Notes under the pieces: model-generated
Seen by the model: only the letters and a program-made list of their open reading frames with translations
What the model was told of the DNA's origin: nothing
Database searches by the model: none
DNA from: Microcaldota archaeon
GTDB lineage: Archaea > Micrarchaeota > Micrarchaeia > Micrarchaeales > CABMGC01
Assembly (NCBI GenBank): GCA_021802765.1
Contig: JAJZRI010000001.1
Coordinates: 62,001 to 126,000 of the forward strand
Direction: 5' to 3'
DNA: 64,000 nt
Part shown: one piece after another, positions 16,759 to 25,379 of the stretch
Layout of the letters: every line of letters begins with the position of its first letter
Position numbering within the stretch: the stretch's first letter is position 1
Position numbers and translations under genes: made by a program

Positions 16759-17061
16759 TTATGTTGCAGTGGCCGTGCTCTTGGCTGCGGCCTTCTTGCC
16801 CTTCTCGCCTCTCTTCTTGACGAGCTTTGCCATAGTCTGGGCATCCGTGTATGAATAAGCGGTTATGTCGCTGACCCTCAGGCCGTACTGCTGCTTTATC
16901 TCCCTTATCTCCACAAGTGCCGGATCTAGATTTAGCTTCTTGCACAATTGCTCCTTTACCTCGTCCTTCGTGGGCGTCTTGTCAGTATAAGTCGCTGTCG
17001 CGGATACCTCTCTCCTGCCCAGAAGCTTGTTCTCATTGTCGCTGTTTACCTTAAGTTCCAT
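16759..17061 (-). CDS. rps24e: Small ribosomal subunit protein S24e
   Basis: About 100 residues beginning MELKVNSDNENKLLGRREV and containing TPTKDEVKEQLCKKLNLDPALVEIREIKQQYG, the S24e core. The Lys/Ala-rich C-terminal tail is typical. The ATG at 17061 falls right at the aIF5A stop, so translation is probably coupled; an in-frame ATG at 17070 adds three residues. Confidence 0.93.
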   Translation of the reverse strand: MELKVNSDNENKLLGRREVSATATYTDKTPTKDEVKEQLCKKLNLDPALVEIREIKQQYGLRVSDITAYSYTDAQTMAKLVKKRGEKGKKAAAKSTATAT

Positions 17062-17062
17062 A

Positions 17063-17467
17063 TTATCCACCTCCCATTACCCTTGATATTGCCCTCTTGC
17101 CCATGCTCTCCATTACCTCGACCTCTGATCCCGCCTTCACGGAGTCCTTTAGGTCTTCAGGAACTGGAAGTTCATATGTGTCATAGGACTCAAGGTCCAT
17201 GAGTTGAGCGTGATTTTCGGTTATAGATACCACTTGAGCCTTCTTCTTGTTTATCACTGGTACCTCTATGTCTGCGTCGCTGGGTTTGAGCAGCGTCTTC
17301 TTTGATCCGTCGAATATGCCTACAGCAGTGACCCTCATCTTTGCCGCGCCGTGTTTTCCTGGTGAGGAGACGTCTATCTCGACCACCCTGCAAGGCACGC
17401 CGTCTATGAGCAGGAATCTTCCAGGCCTTAGGTCCTTCATCGAACCGTAGGTTATATCTTCGGGCAA
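17063..17467 (-). CDS. Translation factor aIF5A
   Basis: A 134-residue protein with an SH3-like N-domain and OB-like C-domain. DVSSPGKHGAAKMRV contains the lysine (K38) that is converted to hypusine or deoxyhypusine using spermidine, so speD at 12004 is functionally linked. IF5A helps ribosomes through difficult peptide bonds such as polyproline. The start is TTG with a TATA-like AGTATTTAAACT (about 17493-17504 region) upstream, consistent with a short or absent leader. First gene of a cluster with S24e, S27ae and a CPBP protease. Confidence 0.93.
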   Translation of the reverse strand: MPEDITYGSMKDLRPGRFLLIDGVPCRVVEIDVSSPGKHGAAKMRVTAVGIFDGSKKTLLKPSDADIEVPVINKKKAQVVSITENHAQLMDLESYDTYELPVPEDLKDSVKAGSEVEVMESMGKRAISRVMGGG

Positions 17468-17540
17468 ATTATCACGCTAACTTCATACAAATTCAAGTTT
17501 AAATACTTAACGACTATCCCCTTTGCCTGCGCGGGCACGC

Positions 17541-18197
17541 TCACTTGGCAATCCTCCTGATGCGTATACTTGCCATTGAACTTATCTCAAATCCGCTGTG
17601 CTCTATTACCACATAGCCTAAAGAGTTCTCGTTGAAATACTTCGCATCCCTGTTAAACGTGCCGCAAAATGTGGTCCTTGTGATCCCGACCTTTCCCAGG
17701 TAATGCATGTGGCCTATGAAGAGATAACGCCTGCCTGCCAAGAGCGCGATACGGGCCCATACGCTAACTAGCGGCGGTATGTAGTGGTGGATATTGTTTG
17801 CAACTGAGAAGAGTATTATTTTCTTTCCGAGCATTTCTAGATGGTGTGATCGTTCCACGTTGCCATGCGAAAAGAGCAGGTTTCCAATCGCGTACCTAAA
17901 GTGCTCCTCCTTGCCGTTTAGGGTCTTGAGGGATTTGATGTAATTTAGCACCGCTTTTTTGTCCTTTAGATGCGCGTAGTCCTCGTCGCCCAGCATCAGG
18001 ACGGTCTTTTTGAGCGGAAACTTGCCTGACAACAAAGAGATGAACTCCTTATAGAGCTTCACCGACACCAATTCCTTAGGATCTATATTGTCCCCCAGAA
18101 GCACCAGGTGGTCCGGCCTCTCCTTCCTTATTATGCCAGCTAGTTCACTTATCCCTCCGCCGCGATAATGCAGGTCTGATATTACAAGGAGTTTCAT
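17541..18197 (-). CDS. Calcineurin-like metallophosphoesterase
   Basis: A 218-residue protein with the metal-ligand motifs in order: ISDLHYRGG, LLGDNIDP, LGDEDY (GNHE replaced by GDED), LFSHGN and FIGHMHY. A hydrophobic stretch near residues 125-155 (PPLVSVWARIALLAG) might touch the membrane. Substrate unknown. The unusual third motif is worth noting, since the usual asparagine ligand is absent there. Confidence 0.83.
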   Translation of the reverse strand: MKLLVISDLHYRGGGISELAGIIRKERPDHLVLLGDNIDPKELVSVKLYKEFISLLSGKFPLKKTVLMLGDEDYAHLKDKKAVLNYIKSLKTLNGKEEHFRYAIGNLLFSHGNVERSHHLEMLGKKIILFSVANNIHHYIPPLVSVWARIALLAGRRYLFIGHMHYLGKVGITRTTFCGTFNRDAKYFNENSLGYVVIEHSGFEISSMASIRIRRIAK

Positions 18198-18280
18198 TGG
18201 ACCACACAGTAATTAGGGATTATAAAAATAAATGGGAGAGAGCACGGCGCCCCCTCCGCTAAGTAAGATGCAAGACCTGT

Positions 18281-19300
18281 TCAGTAGAGCTTGCCTATGC
18301 TCTCTACGTTCAGAGCAGCAACCTTCTCCGCTTCCTTTGCCCGCTCTCCGAACTTTGCCTTTACTCCAGTCACTACAGACATGACGCGTACCTCGTCCCT
18401 GAGCTCTGGAAGCATTCTTGCTCCGAAGATGACATTGGCATTGCCAGCGACGCCTTCAGTGACGCCCTCCCCTATCTGGGTTGCATCGCTGATGGTCAGG
18501 TTCGATCCTCCTACTACCTGTATGAGCCCTCCCTTTGCCCCATCGTAATCTACTGAGAGCAATGGGTGGGACCTGGTAGAGGCGATTGCCTGCGCCACTC
18601 TATCCGTTCCTCTTCCGTATCCGAGGCTTATGACGGCAGTTCCGGTGTTTCTTACAACGTTCTTAAGATCAGCAAAGTCCAGGTTGATGAGGCTAGGCAG
18701 GGTTATGCAGTCGGCTATTCCTTTTACGGCGTTGCCAGTCACATTGTCTACTACCTCGAATGCCCGTTCTATAGGGAGGTTTGGCACGTATGACAGTAGC
18801 TTGTCGTTCTCTATCACTATTGTGCAGTCAGCCTCCTTATTGAGCTGCTCGAGCCCCCAGTCAGCCTTGAATCTTCTGCTCCTTTCAAGCGAGAACGGAT
18901 ATGTCACAGTGGCGATCACTGTAGCTCCCATCTCCCTTGCGACTCTTGCAACTACTGGTGCTGCCCCTGTTCCGGTTCCTCCTCCCATTCCTGCGGCCAC
19001 GAAGACGAGATTGTACCCTTCAAGGGCGGTCTCTATCTCTCCGCGGCTCACATCTGCGCATTTTGCAGCCACTTCTGGGAAGCCTCCGGCGCCAAGTCCG
19101 TTGGTTATCTCCTTGCCTATGAGCAGCTTCTTGTTGGCCTTTATCATGTTTAGGTGGCCTATGTCCGTATTAACGGCCACCGTGTCTGCACTCTTTATCC
19201 CATACCCAAATAGCCTGTTTACCAGGTTACTTCCCTGACCTCCTACCCCAACCACAGCTATCTTTGGGGTGAAGGCATCATAGTCGAATTGGTCAACCAT
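18281..19300 (-). CDS. ftsZ: Cell-division GTPase FtsZ, paralog with GGQGSN loop
   Basis: A 339-residue tubulin-like GTPase. The N-terminal nucleotide loop reads GVGGQGSNLVNRL rather than GGAGNN. The tubulin signature GGGTGTG is at ~106-112 and the T7 synergy loop LINLDFADL at ~206-211, so polymerisation-coupled GTP hydrolysis is expected. The short C-terminal tail (KAKFGERAKEAEKVAAL...) probably contacts SepF or other partners. Its start has a Shine-Dalgarno GGTGAC. It follows the other ftsZ by 36 bp in one operon. Confidence 0.95.
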   Translation of the reverse strand: MVDQFDYDAFTPKIAVVGVGGQGSNLVNRLFGYGIKSADTVAVNTDIGHLNMIKANKKLLIGKEITNGLGAGGFPEVAAKCADVSRGEIETALEGYNLVFVAAGMGGGTGTGAAPVVARVAREMGATVIATVTYPFSLERSRRFKADWGLEQLNKEADCTIVIENDKLLSYVPNLPIERAFEVVDNVTGNAVKGIADCITLPSLINLDFADLKNVVRNTGTAVISLGYGRGTDRVAQAIASTRSHPLLSVDYDGAKGGLIQVVGGSNLTISDATQIGEGVTEGVAGNANVIFGARMLPELRDEVRVMSVVTGVKAKFGERAKEAEKVAALNVESIGKLY

Positions 19301-19336
19301 ATCAAGTCACCAAATTGTGATATGAAGGCAAGGCCC

Positions 19337-20380
19337 TCATATCATGTCCAGGCCTCCGTACTTTACCTGTTGTGGCTCGTCAGCGAACTTTCCGACTATG
19401 CTGGATCCCTTTACTCCTGTCACTATGGCAACTATCTCTAGCTGGCCTTCGTATCCAGGTATGATCCTTGCGCCCCACTTGACATTTGCCTTTGGATCCA
19501 TCCTTTCGGTTATGATCTCTCCGGCCTTTATTGCGTCACCAAGGCTCAGGTCAGATGCGCCTGATATGTGGATTAGTGCTCCCTTCGCGTTCTCGAAGTC
19601 TACATCAAGAAGCTTGTTCTTTAGGACCGCCTCAGCCGCAGAGCCAACCTTGTCGTTGCCCTTTCCTGTTCCGACTGATATGAATCCTACGTCTCCGCTT
19701 CCCATGATCGACCTTACGTCTGCGAAGTCTATGTTGATCAGGCTTGGCTGTGTTATTGTCCAGACAAGTCCGCCTATTGCCTTTGCGAGTATGTCATCCG
19801 CAACTGCGAATGCCTCGTTCATTGGCAGGTTTGGAACAAGCTTCACGAGCCTGTTGTTGTCCAGAAGTATCACGCTGTCGCTGAACTTCCTTAGCCTCTG
19901 GATTCCCTCCTCTGCCTTTACCTTTCTCACTCTTTCGAGGTCGAATGGATAAGTGACCATAGATACCACTATTGCGCCCTGCTCCTTTGCTATCTGCGCA
20001 ATCACAGGTATTGCTCCGGTTCCGGTTCCTCCTCCCATACCAGCGCATAGGAAGACGAGCTGTGCTCCTCCGAGGACCTCTTCTAGCTGCTGCCTGTCGG
20101 CCTCTGCGGCCTTTGCACCAACTTCAGGGTCTCCTCCTGCTCCAAGACCTCGTGTCATGCTCTTTCCTATAAGTATCTTCTTTATCCTGTCGTCAACTAT
20201 CTTGAAGTGCGTTACGTCAGTGTTGACCGCAACTAGTTCAGTCCCCTTGACACCCACTTTCAGTAATCGGTTTACGGTGTTGTTACCTCCGCCTCCTACC
20301 CCTATAGTCACTATTTTTATCTGCGGAGCGCCGCTTGCGCTCTCCTCGCTTCTACTCAAATCATTGCCGAATTCTACCAT
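19337..20380 (-). CDS. ftsZ: Cell-division GTPase FtsZ, paralog with GGGGNN loop
   Basis: A 347-residue FtsZ with GVGGGGNNTVNRL (~27-39), GGGTGTG (~116-122) and T7 loop NIDFAD (~216-221). N- and C-terminal tails are short. Archaea with two FtsZs use one to scaffold the ring and the other to constrict; which is which cannot be decided here. A TATA-like ATATAAATATATT (about 20408-20420) is upstream and the first gene's product probably sets the operon dosage. Confidence 0.95.
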   Translation of the reverse strand: MVEFGNDLSRSEESASGAPQIKIVTIGVGGGGNNTVNRLLKVGVKGTELVAVNTDVTHFKIVDDRIKKILIGKSMTRGLGAGGDPEVGAKAAEADRQQLEEVLGGAQLVFLCAGMGGGTGTGAIPVIAQIAKEQGAIVVSMVTYPFDLERVRKVKAEEGIQRLRKFSDSVILLDNNRLVKLVPNLPMNEAFAVADDILAKAIGGLVWTITQPSLINIDFADVRSIMGSGDVGFISVGTGKGNDKVGSAAEAVLKNKLLDVDFENAKGALIHISGASDLSLGDAIKAGEIITERMDPKANVKWGARIIPGYEGQLEIVAIVTGVKGSSIVGKFADEPQQVKYGGLDMI

Positions 20381-20558
20381 GTGATCGCCAATAACAATCT
20401 TCGCGGGAATATATTTATATAGCTTATCTAGAGCAATGTGTAGGTAAATGATGAAACTTCACGTATTATATTATATATTAAAGTAAAAGGACGGAATGAA
20501 ATTTCATAATTCTGTACAAAGTAACAAAGCAAAAATATAGGAATATTTGCCCCGAAAT

Positions 20559-20891
20559 ATGTTCATGGAAGGCTCGAAAAAAGCGGCAGTAATGAAGCGA
20601 CTTGAAAAGTACAACATGACCCATTTTCAGACGTTAGTTATGCGTGCTACTCTTGATATACCGAAGGGGGAAGTTAGGACGTACAAGCAGATAGCCGCAA
20701 AAATCGGACATCCAAAGGCTTACCGCGCAGTTGGAAGTGCGCTTAAGGCGAATCCTCTGGCTCCGACAATCCCATGCCATAGAGTTGTAAAGAGCAGTGG
20801 CGAACTGGGCAACTATTCAGGCCGCGGGGGAAAAAATGGCAAGAGAAGACTCCTTGAAATTGAAGGGTACATCATAAAAAAGGACAGATAG
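20559..20891 (+). CDS. O6-alkylguanine-DNA alkyltransferase (MGMT catalytic domain)
   Basis: About 110 residues covering only the C-terminal catalytic domain. TYKQIAAKIGHPKAYRAVGSALKANPL is the helix-turn-helix with the arginine finger, and the acceptor cysteine (C73) is in IPCHRV. LGNYSGRGGKNGKRRLLEIEG follows. It transfers alkyl groups from O6-guanine to itself. The Cys is present, so it is not an alkyltransferase-like protein. A TATA-like AAAAATATAGG (20532-20541) lies about 25 bp before the ATGs at 20559 and 20565, suggesting a leaderless transcript. Confidence 0.87.
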   Translation: MFMEGSKKAAVMKRLEKYNMTHFQTLVMRATLDIPKGEVRTYKQIAAKIGHPKAYRAVGSALKANPLAPTIPCHRVVKSSGELGNYSGRGGKNGKRRLLEIEGYIIKKDR

Positions 20892-20908
20892 GTTAGTTGC
20901 GCCGCGCT

Positions 20909-22672
20909 TTATCCGTCAACTTTTATCTTCTTTTGCTGGTCGAACATTTCAATTATCTCCTTTGTTGTCGTAGCATCATCAGCGCTCTTGTCCTCCCTTA
21001 TTCCGTCGCTCACCAGTCTTGGAAACCTTAGGGCATATCCGGGATCGTCCCCATTCTTGCCGCACGTGTGCATTGGAGACCTAGTTATCTCGTCGGCCCT
21101 TACAGTTATAACGTATTCGGGTTCGACCCAGAAATCAGGTTCTATGAGTGCCTCGACTCTTGCAGGCTTCTTTGGAAGCTTGCTCTTCTTTAGAAGGTTG
21201 CCCAGATCCTGCATCTGCTTCTCGCTAAATCCGGTGCCTATCTTCGATATGGTCTCGAAGACGTCCTTCTTCTCGTTGTATACGCCGCCGAGCAGGCCGC
21301 CAAGGCCGAACTCGGTCCTCTGGCCCTTGCCCCTATAGTAGCCGAGTATTACAAGGTCTATCGTGTCGGAGAGTTCTCCTTTGTAGCTCCTCTTGAGCTT
21401 TATCCAGCTGAACTTCCTTGCGCCGGCTATGTAGGGGGCCAAGAGATCCTTTGCGACTATTCCCTCAAGACCGCTCTCAATGGCGTCCTCGAAGTACTTG
21501 TCTATCTGCTTAGGAGTAGTTGCTATTATCTTATCGGAGAATCTTATGAATCCGTCGCCATTTATTATCGACTCTAGCTTCTTCCTGCGCTCTTCGTACG
21601 GCTTGCCAAGGTAATCCTCGCCGTCGAGATACATCAAATCGAACGAGAAGAGGTGTATCGGTATCTCCTGGCTCTTCGCCTCGATGCCATGCTTTCTTTT
21701 TCTCTGTATCGTTTCCTGGAACGGCCTGAACTCTCCGGTGACTTCATCATAAGATATCGCTTCCCCTTCTATTATCGCCTCTTTCGCATTGACCTCTGCA
21801 AGCGCAGCCTGAGCTATGTCCGGGAACATCCCGGTTAGGTCCTCAAGATTTCTTGAGAATATCCTAACCCTTCCCTTCTTCCTATCTATATGGACCTGCG
21901 CTCTGAGGCCGTCATATTTGCTCTCTATAGCGCACCTGCCACCCATCTTCTCGAGTATCTGCTCTGCTGTTGGCATTCTCTCTGCAAGTGCTGGACGTAT
22001 GGGCTCGAAGATTGACACCTTTAGGTCGGCTATGCCCTTCATTCCCTTCTCGCTAAGTATGTACCCGACTTTTCCCAGGTCGCTGCATATGTTGTATGCA
22101 TTCTCCAGTTCGGCCTTTGCTTTCCTGTCACCAGTATATGCCTTTGAGAGTGATTCCAATATGGTTGCATCTCCTGCTCCGAGCCGGAGTTTTCCCAGAG
22201 CAAATCGGATTATGTATCTTGCCTCAAGGGGCGATGCGGATGCGAGCAGCTCGACTAAGGCTCCGATCTTTGCGTCCTGGCTTCCTGCGCCAGATGTGCC
22301 TGCAATCTTTTTCATCGAGTCGAACACGTGATTAATCTCGAGGTGCTTTTTAGACAGGGGCTTGAGCCTCCCTTTCCTTATTAGCTCCTCTGCTGTATGG
22401 CCGAGATCGCCGGTCTTCCTAAAGATTGCTATTGCCTCGCCCTTTGAGTGCCCGCTGGCTATTGCTATGGCATTCTCTGCGAACTTCTCCGCTATGCCTA
22501 TCTGAACGCCTTCGAAAGGGGGGGCCATCACGCCCTGTGTAAAGTATATCAGGTTTTTGATCTCATCCGGTCTGGCCTTTGATAGCAGCGCTGAGAGTAT
22601 GTCCACCATGCTGAGCCTTGAGGAGGTGTTTTCCAGCTTTTCGTAATAGGCAGAGACCTCGTCAAAGAACAT
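20909..22672 (-). CDS. lig: ATP-dependent DNA ligase
   Basis: A 587-residue archaeal/eukaryotic-type ligase. An N-terminal DNA-binding domain (~1-225) precedes the adenylation domain with motif I SKYDGLRAQVHI (Lys ~252), motif III LFSFDLMYLDGED, motif IV EGIVAKDL and motif V WIKLKRSY. The OB fold ends with ITRSPMHTCGKNGDDPGYALRFPRL. Joins Okazaki fragments and repair nicks. Length matches the family. Confidence 0.94.
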   Translation of the reverse strand: MFFDEVSAYYEKLENTSSRLSMVDILSALLSKARPDEIKNLIYFTQGVMAPPFEGVQIGIAEKFAENAIAIASGHSKGEAIAIFRKTGDLGHTAEELIRKGRLKPLSKKHLEINHVFDSMKKIAGTSGAGSQDAKIGALVELLASASPLEARYIIRFALGKLRLGAGDATILESLSKAYTGDRKAKAELENAYNICSDLGKVGYILSEKGMKGIADLKVSIFEPIRPALAERMPTAEQILEKMGGRCAIESKYDGLRAQVHIDRKKGRVRIFSRNLEDLTGMFPDIAQAALAEVNAKEAIIEGEAISYDEVTGEFRPFQETIQRKRKHGIEAKSQEIPIHLFSFDLMYLDGEDYLGKPYEERRKKLESIINGDGFIRFSDKIIATTPKQIDKYFEDAIESGLEGIVAKDLLAPYIAGARKFSWIKLKRSYKGELSDTIDLVILGYYRGKGQRTEFGLGGLLGGVYNEKKDVFETISKIGTGFSEKQMQDLGNLLKKSKLPKKPARVEALIEPDFWVEPEYVITVRADEITRSPMHTCGKNGDDPGYALRFPRLVSDGIREDKSADDATTTKEIIEMFDQQKKIKVDG

Positions 22673-22763
22673 TGCAACACTCCAGTTAATTCTGGCATGA
22701 AAGGTATATATTCGTGCTTCGGAAAGATGGCAGATTTATAATTCAATGATACGATATATGCAC

Positions 22764-23384
22764 ATGGAGTATGAAGGGCTGGACATTGCCACCGATGATA
22801 ATGTATATGTTCCTGCAGAGGATTCTTTTCTGGCAGCCGAAACAATAAAGGAGGAACTGGATAGTTTTGAGGGAAGCATAAGCGTTGCAGACATAGGATG
22901 CGGCAGCGGAATACTGGGACTAGTTGCAGGCACTAATCCGAATGTGGATAAGGTAGTATTTGCAGACATAAGCGATGACGCGGTGAAGCTGTGCCAGATG
23001 AATGTGGATAGAAATTGTTCCGTAGTCAGGGCAAACTGCATAGTCAGGAAGAGCGATCTATTTTCGGACATTTCCGGAAACTTCGACCTAATAATATTCA
23101 ATGCGCCATATCTTCCAGACAAAGACAATAGCAAGATGGCGAGCACCTGGTATGGCGGGAAGACGGGCGTAGAAGTCTCGGTTGATTTCCTGCGGCAGGC
23201 AGTAAATCACATGAACGATGAATCAAGGATAATAATCGTCGAGAGCTCTTTTGGGGATATAGATACGCTTAATAGGGAGATAAGCAACCTTGGGCTCTAT
23301 GTATCTAGGGAAAAGAGGCAGCACATAAGCTTTGAGGATATAATAGTAATGGTGCTTGGCAGAGCTGACTGGTTTGGATCCTGA
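22764..23384 (+). CDS. HemK2-type class I methyltransferase
   Basis: About 206 residues. DNVYVPAEDSFLAAETI is the HemK-family N-terminus, VADIGCGSGILGLVAG is the SAM motif I, and FNAPYLP replaces the usual NPPY catalytic motif (N retained, first P changed to A). Archaeal HemK2 methylates the GGQ glutamine of release factor aRF1. ATG 22764 chosen because a TATA (GATTTATAATT, 22731-22741) lies about 26 bp upstream; earlier in-frame ATGs exist. Divergent from lig. Confidence 0.85.
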   Translation: MEYEGLDIATDDNVYVPAEDSFLAAETIKEELDSFEGSISVADIGCGSGILGLVAGTNPNVDKVVFADISDDAVKLCQMNVDRNCSVVRANCIVRKSDLFSDISGNFDLIIFNAPYLPDKDNSKMASTWYGGKTGVEVSVDFLRQAVNHMNDESRIIIVESSFGDIDTLNREISNLGLYVSREKRQHISFEDIIVMVLGRADWFGS

Positions 23385-23389
23385 AAGGA

Positions 23390-24637
23390 TCACTCATCTT
23401 TTATCTTAAGCACTCTCTTCACTGTGGCCAGAGCATCAATTACCCTGTCGATCTCCTCCTGCTTGTTATACAGATAGAAGCTCATCCTGGATACGGCTGG
23501 AAAACCAAGTACGCCAACCACCAGCGGCATCGCGCAGTGGTGGCCTGCCCTTATCGCTATTCCTTCAGCATCGAATATGGTTGAGACGTCATGGGGGTGC
23601 GCCCCTTTTATTCTAAATGAGATCAGCCCCTCCTTTTTGGCTATGTCGCCTTTGCCAGGCCCGAATATCTGCATGCCGTTTACCTCCTCTAGCCTGTTGA
23701 AGGCATATTTTAGTAGCCCCATCTCATGCTCTCGTATGTTATCTAGGCCTACTGAATTTAGATATTTGATTGCCGCGCCAAACCCTATTGCGCCCTCTAT
23801 GTTTGGTGTTCCTGACTCGAACTTCCATGGAAGCTCGTTCCAATCAGCAGACTCAAAAGTCACGGAGCGTATCATATCGCTACCCACAATCGCGGGGGTT
23901 GTCTCTTCAAGCAGTTCCTCCTTGCCATAAAGTACCCCTATTCCAGAAGGTCCAAGCATCTTGTGGCTTGAAAGCGCAAGGAAGTCGCAATCGATCTCCT
24001 TCACGTCCACCTTGCCGTGGGGCGCAGATTGCGCCGCATCTAGCATGACAACTGCTCCGGAATCGTGAGCCATCTTCGTCATGAGTTTTGCGTCGTTTAT
24101 CGTGCCTAGCACATTAGATGCGTTGGTGAAGGCCACTATCTTCGGCTTGGACTCGAGCTTCTTGTCGAAATCGTCCATGTCTATGAAAGAATTATCCCTG
24201 AGCTTCACGTGATCTAGTATGGCGCCTTTCCTCTTTGCAAGCATCAGCCATGGGACTATGTTGCTGTGATGCTCCATATCCGTCACGAGTATGTGATCCC
24301 CCTTGTTTATCCTTGGTTCAGCATACGACAATGCGGCTATGTTTATGGCGTCCGTGGTATTTCTGCAGTATATTATATTGCGATATGAATCCGCATTTAT
24401 GAATTTGGCCGCCAGCTCCTTCGACTCGACGTATGCATCCGTCGATTTCATTGATATCTCATACATACCGCGATGTATGTTGGAGTTGTAGGTCTCATAA
24501 TACTCTTTTACAGCGTCTATTACAGCTCTTGGCTTCTGCGATGTTGAAGCACTGTCTAGATATGCAAGAGGTTTCCCGTGAGATTTTGTGCTTAGTATGG
24601 GAAAGTCGTTCCTTATCCGGTCGACGTCTAATGCCAT
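23390..24637 (-). CDS. sufS: Cysteine desulfurase SufS
   Basis: About 415 residues, PLP-dependent. LSSHKMLGPSGIGVLYG carries the PLP lysine (~K226). RAGHHCAMPL carries the persulfide cysteine (~C368) in the short-loop context of group II desulfurases. It supplies sulfur to SufB. ATG 24637 lies two bases after the sufC stop; the GTG at 24643 is an alternative overlapping start. Last gene in the regulator-sufB-sufD-sufC-sufS operon; no SufE or SufU is seen nearby. Confidence 0.94.
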   Translation of the reverse strand: MALDVDRIRNDFPILSTKSHGKPLAYLDSASTSQKPRAVIDAVKEYYETYNSNIHRGMYEISMKSTDAYVESKELAAKFINADSYRNIIYCRNTTDAINIAALSYAEPRINKGDHILVTDMEHHSNIVPWLMLAKRKGAILDHVKLRDNSFIDMDDFDKKLESKPKIVAFTNASNVLGTINDAKLMTKMAHDSGAVVMLDAAQSAPHGKVDVKEIDCDFLALSSHKMLGPSGIGVLYGKEELLEETTPAIVGSDMIRSVTFESADWNELPWKFESGTPNIEGAIGFGAAIKYLNSVGLDNIREHEMGLLKYAFNRLEEVNGMQIFGPGKGDIAKKEGLISFRIKGAHPHDVSTIFDAEGIAIRAGHHCAMPLVVGVLGFPAVSRMSFYLYNKQEEIDRVIDALATVKRVLKIKDE

Positions 24638-24639
24638 AT

Positions 24640-25371
24640 TCACTCATCCAGCTTGTAACCTTCTTTCTCAATCTCTGTTATTAACTCTTTTCCACCCTCA
24701 CGCACTATCTTGCCGTTTGCCATAACGTGTATGAACTGCGGATCCATGTAACTAAGTATGCGACTGTAGTGCGTTATTAGGAGTATGCTCATTCCTGTCC
24801 TCTCCCTTATGTGGTTTATATTTTCGGCGACTATCTTTACTGCATCTATATCAAGTCCCGAATCAGGCTCATCAAGTATGGCTAGTTTCGGACCGAGCAT
24901 TGACATTTGTAGTATCTCCATCTTCTTCTTTTCGCCTCCGGAGAAGCCGTAGTTGAGCGACCTACCTATCAGGTCTTCCCTTAGCTTTAGGCTCTCTCCG
25001 TTCTTCTTTATCTCTCCCATGAATTCCTTGTAGGATATTTTCTCCTTGCTCAAAGCACCCCTTGCAGAATTAAGAAAGTTCACTATGCCTAATCCTTCAA
25101 TTTCAACCGGATTCTGGAACTGCAAAAATATTCCGAGCCTTGCGCGCTCATTAACTGGCATTTCATTTATCTTCTCTCCATTGAAGAGTATGCTACCCTC
25201 TGTTATTTTTACATTGGGATGACCCATTATTGATTTGGCAAGCGTTGTCTTTCCACTCCCATTAGGACCCATTAGAACATGCAGCTCGTTCTTGCCAATT
25301 TTGAGATTTACTCCCTTAAGCACATTCCTCTGCTCCGCATCAGCATGTAGATTATTTATTTCAAGTAACAT
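24640..25371 (-). CDS. sufC: SufC ATPase
   Basis: A 243-residue ABC-type ATPase of the SufBC2D scaffold. Walker A GPNGSGKTTLA, Q-loop FLQFQNPVEIEG, the SufC-type signature FSGGEKKKMEILQM and Walker B LAILDEPDSGLDIDA are present, and a final histidine switch in LLITHYSR. A Shine-Dalgarno GGTGA precedes the ATG. Placed between sufD and sufS. Confidence 0.96.
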   Translation of the reverse strand: MLLEINNLHADAEQRNVLKGVNLKIGKNELHVLMGPNGSGKTTLAKSIMGHPNVKITEGSILFNGEKINEMPVNERARLGIFLQFQNPVEIEGLGIVNFLNSARGALSKEKISYKEFMGEIKKNGESLKLREDLIGRSLNYGFSGGEKKKMEILQMSMLGPKLAILDEPDSGLDIDAVKIVAENINHIRERTGMSILLITHYSRILSYMDPQFIHVMANGKIVREGGKELITEIEKEGYKLDE

Positions 25372-25379
25372 TTTTTCAC

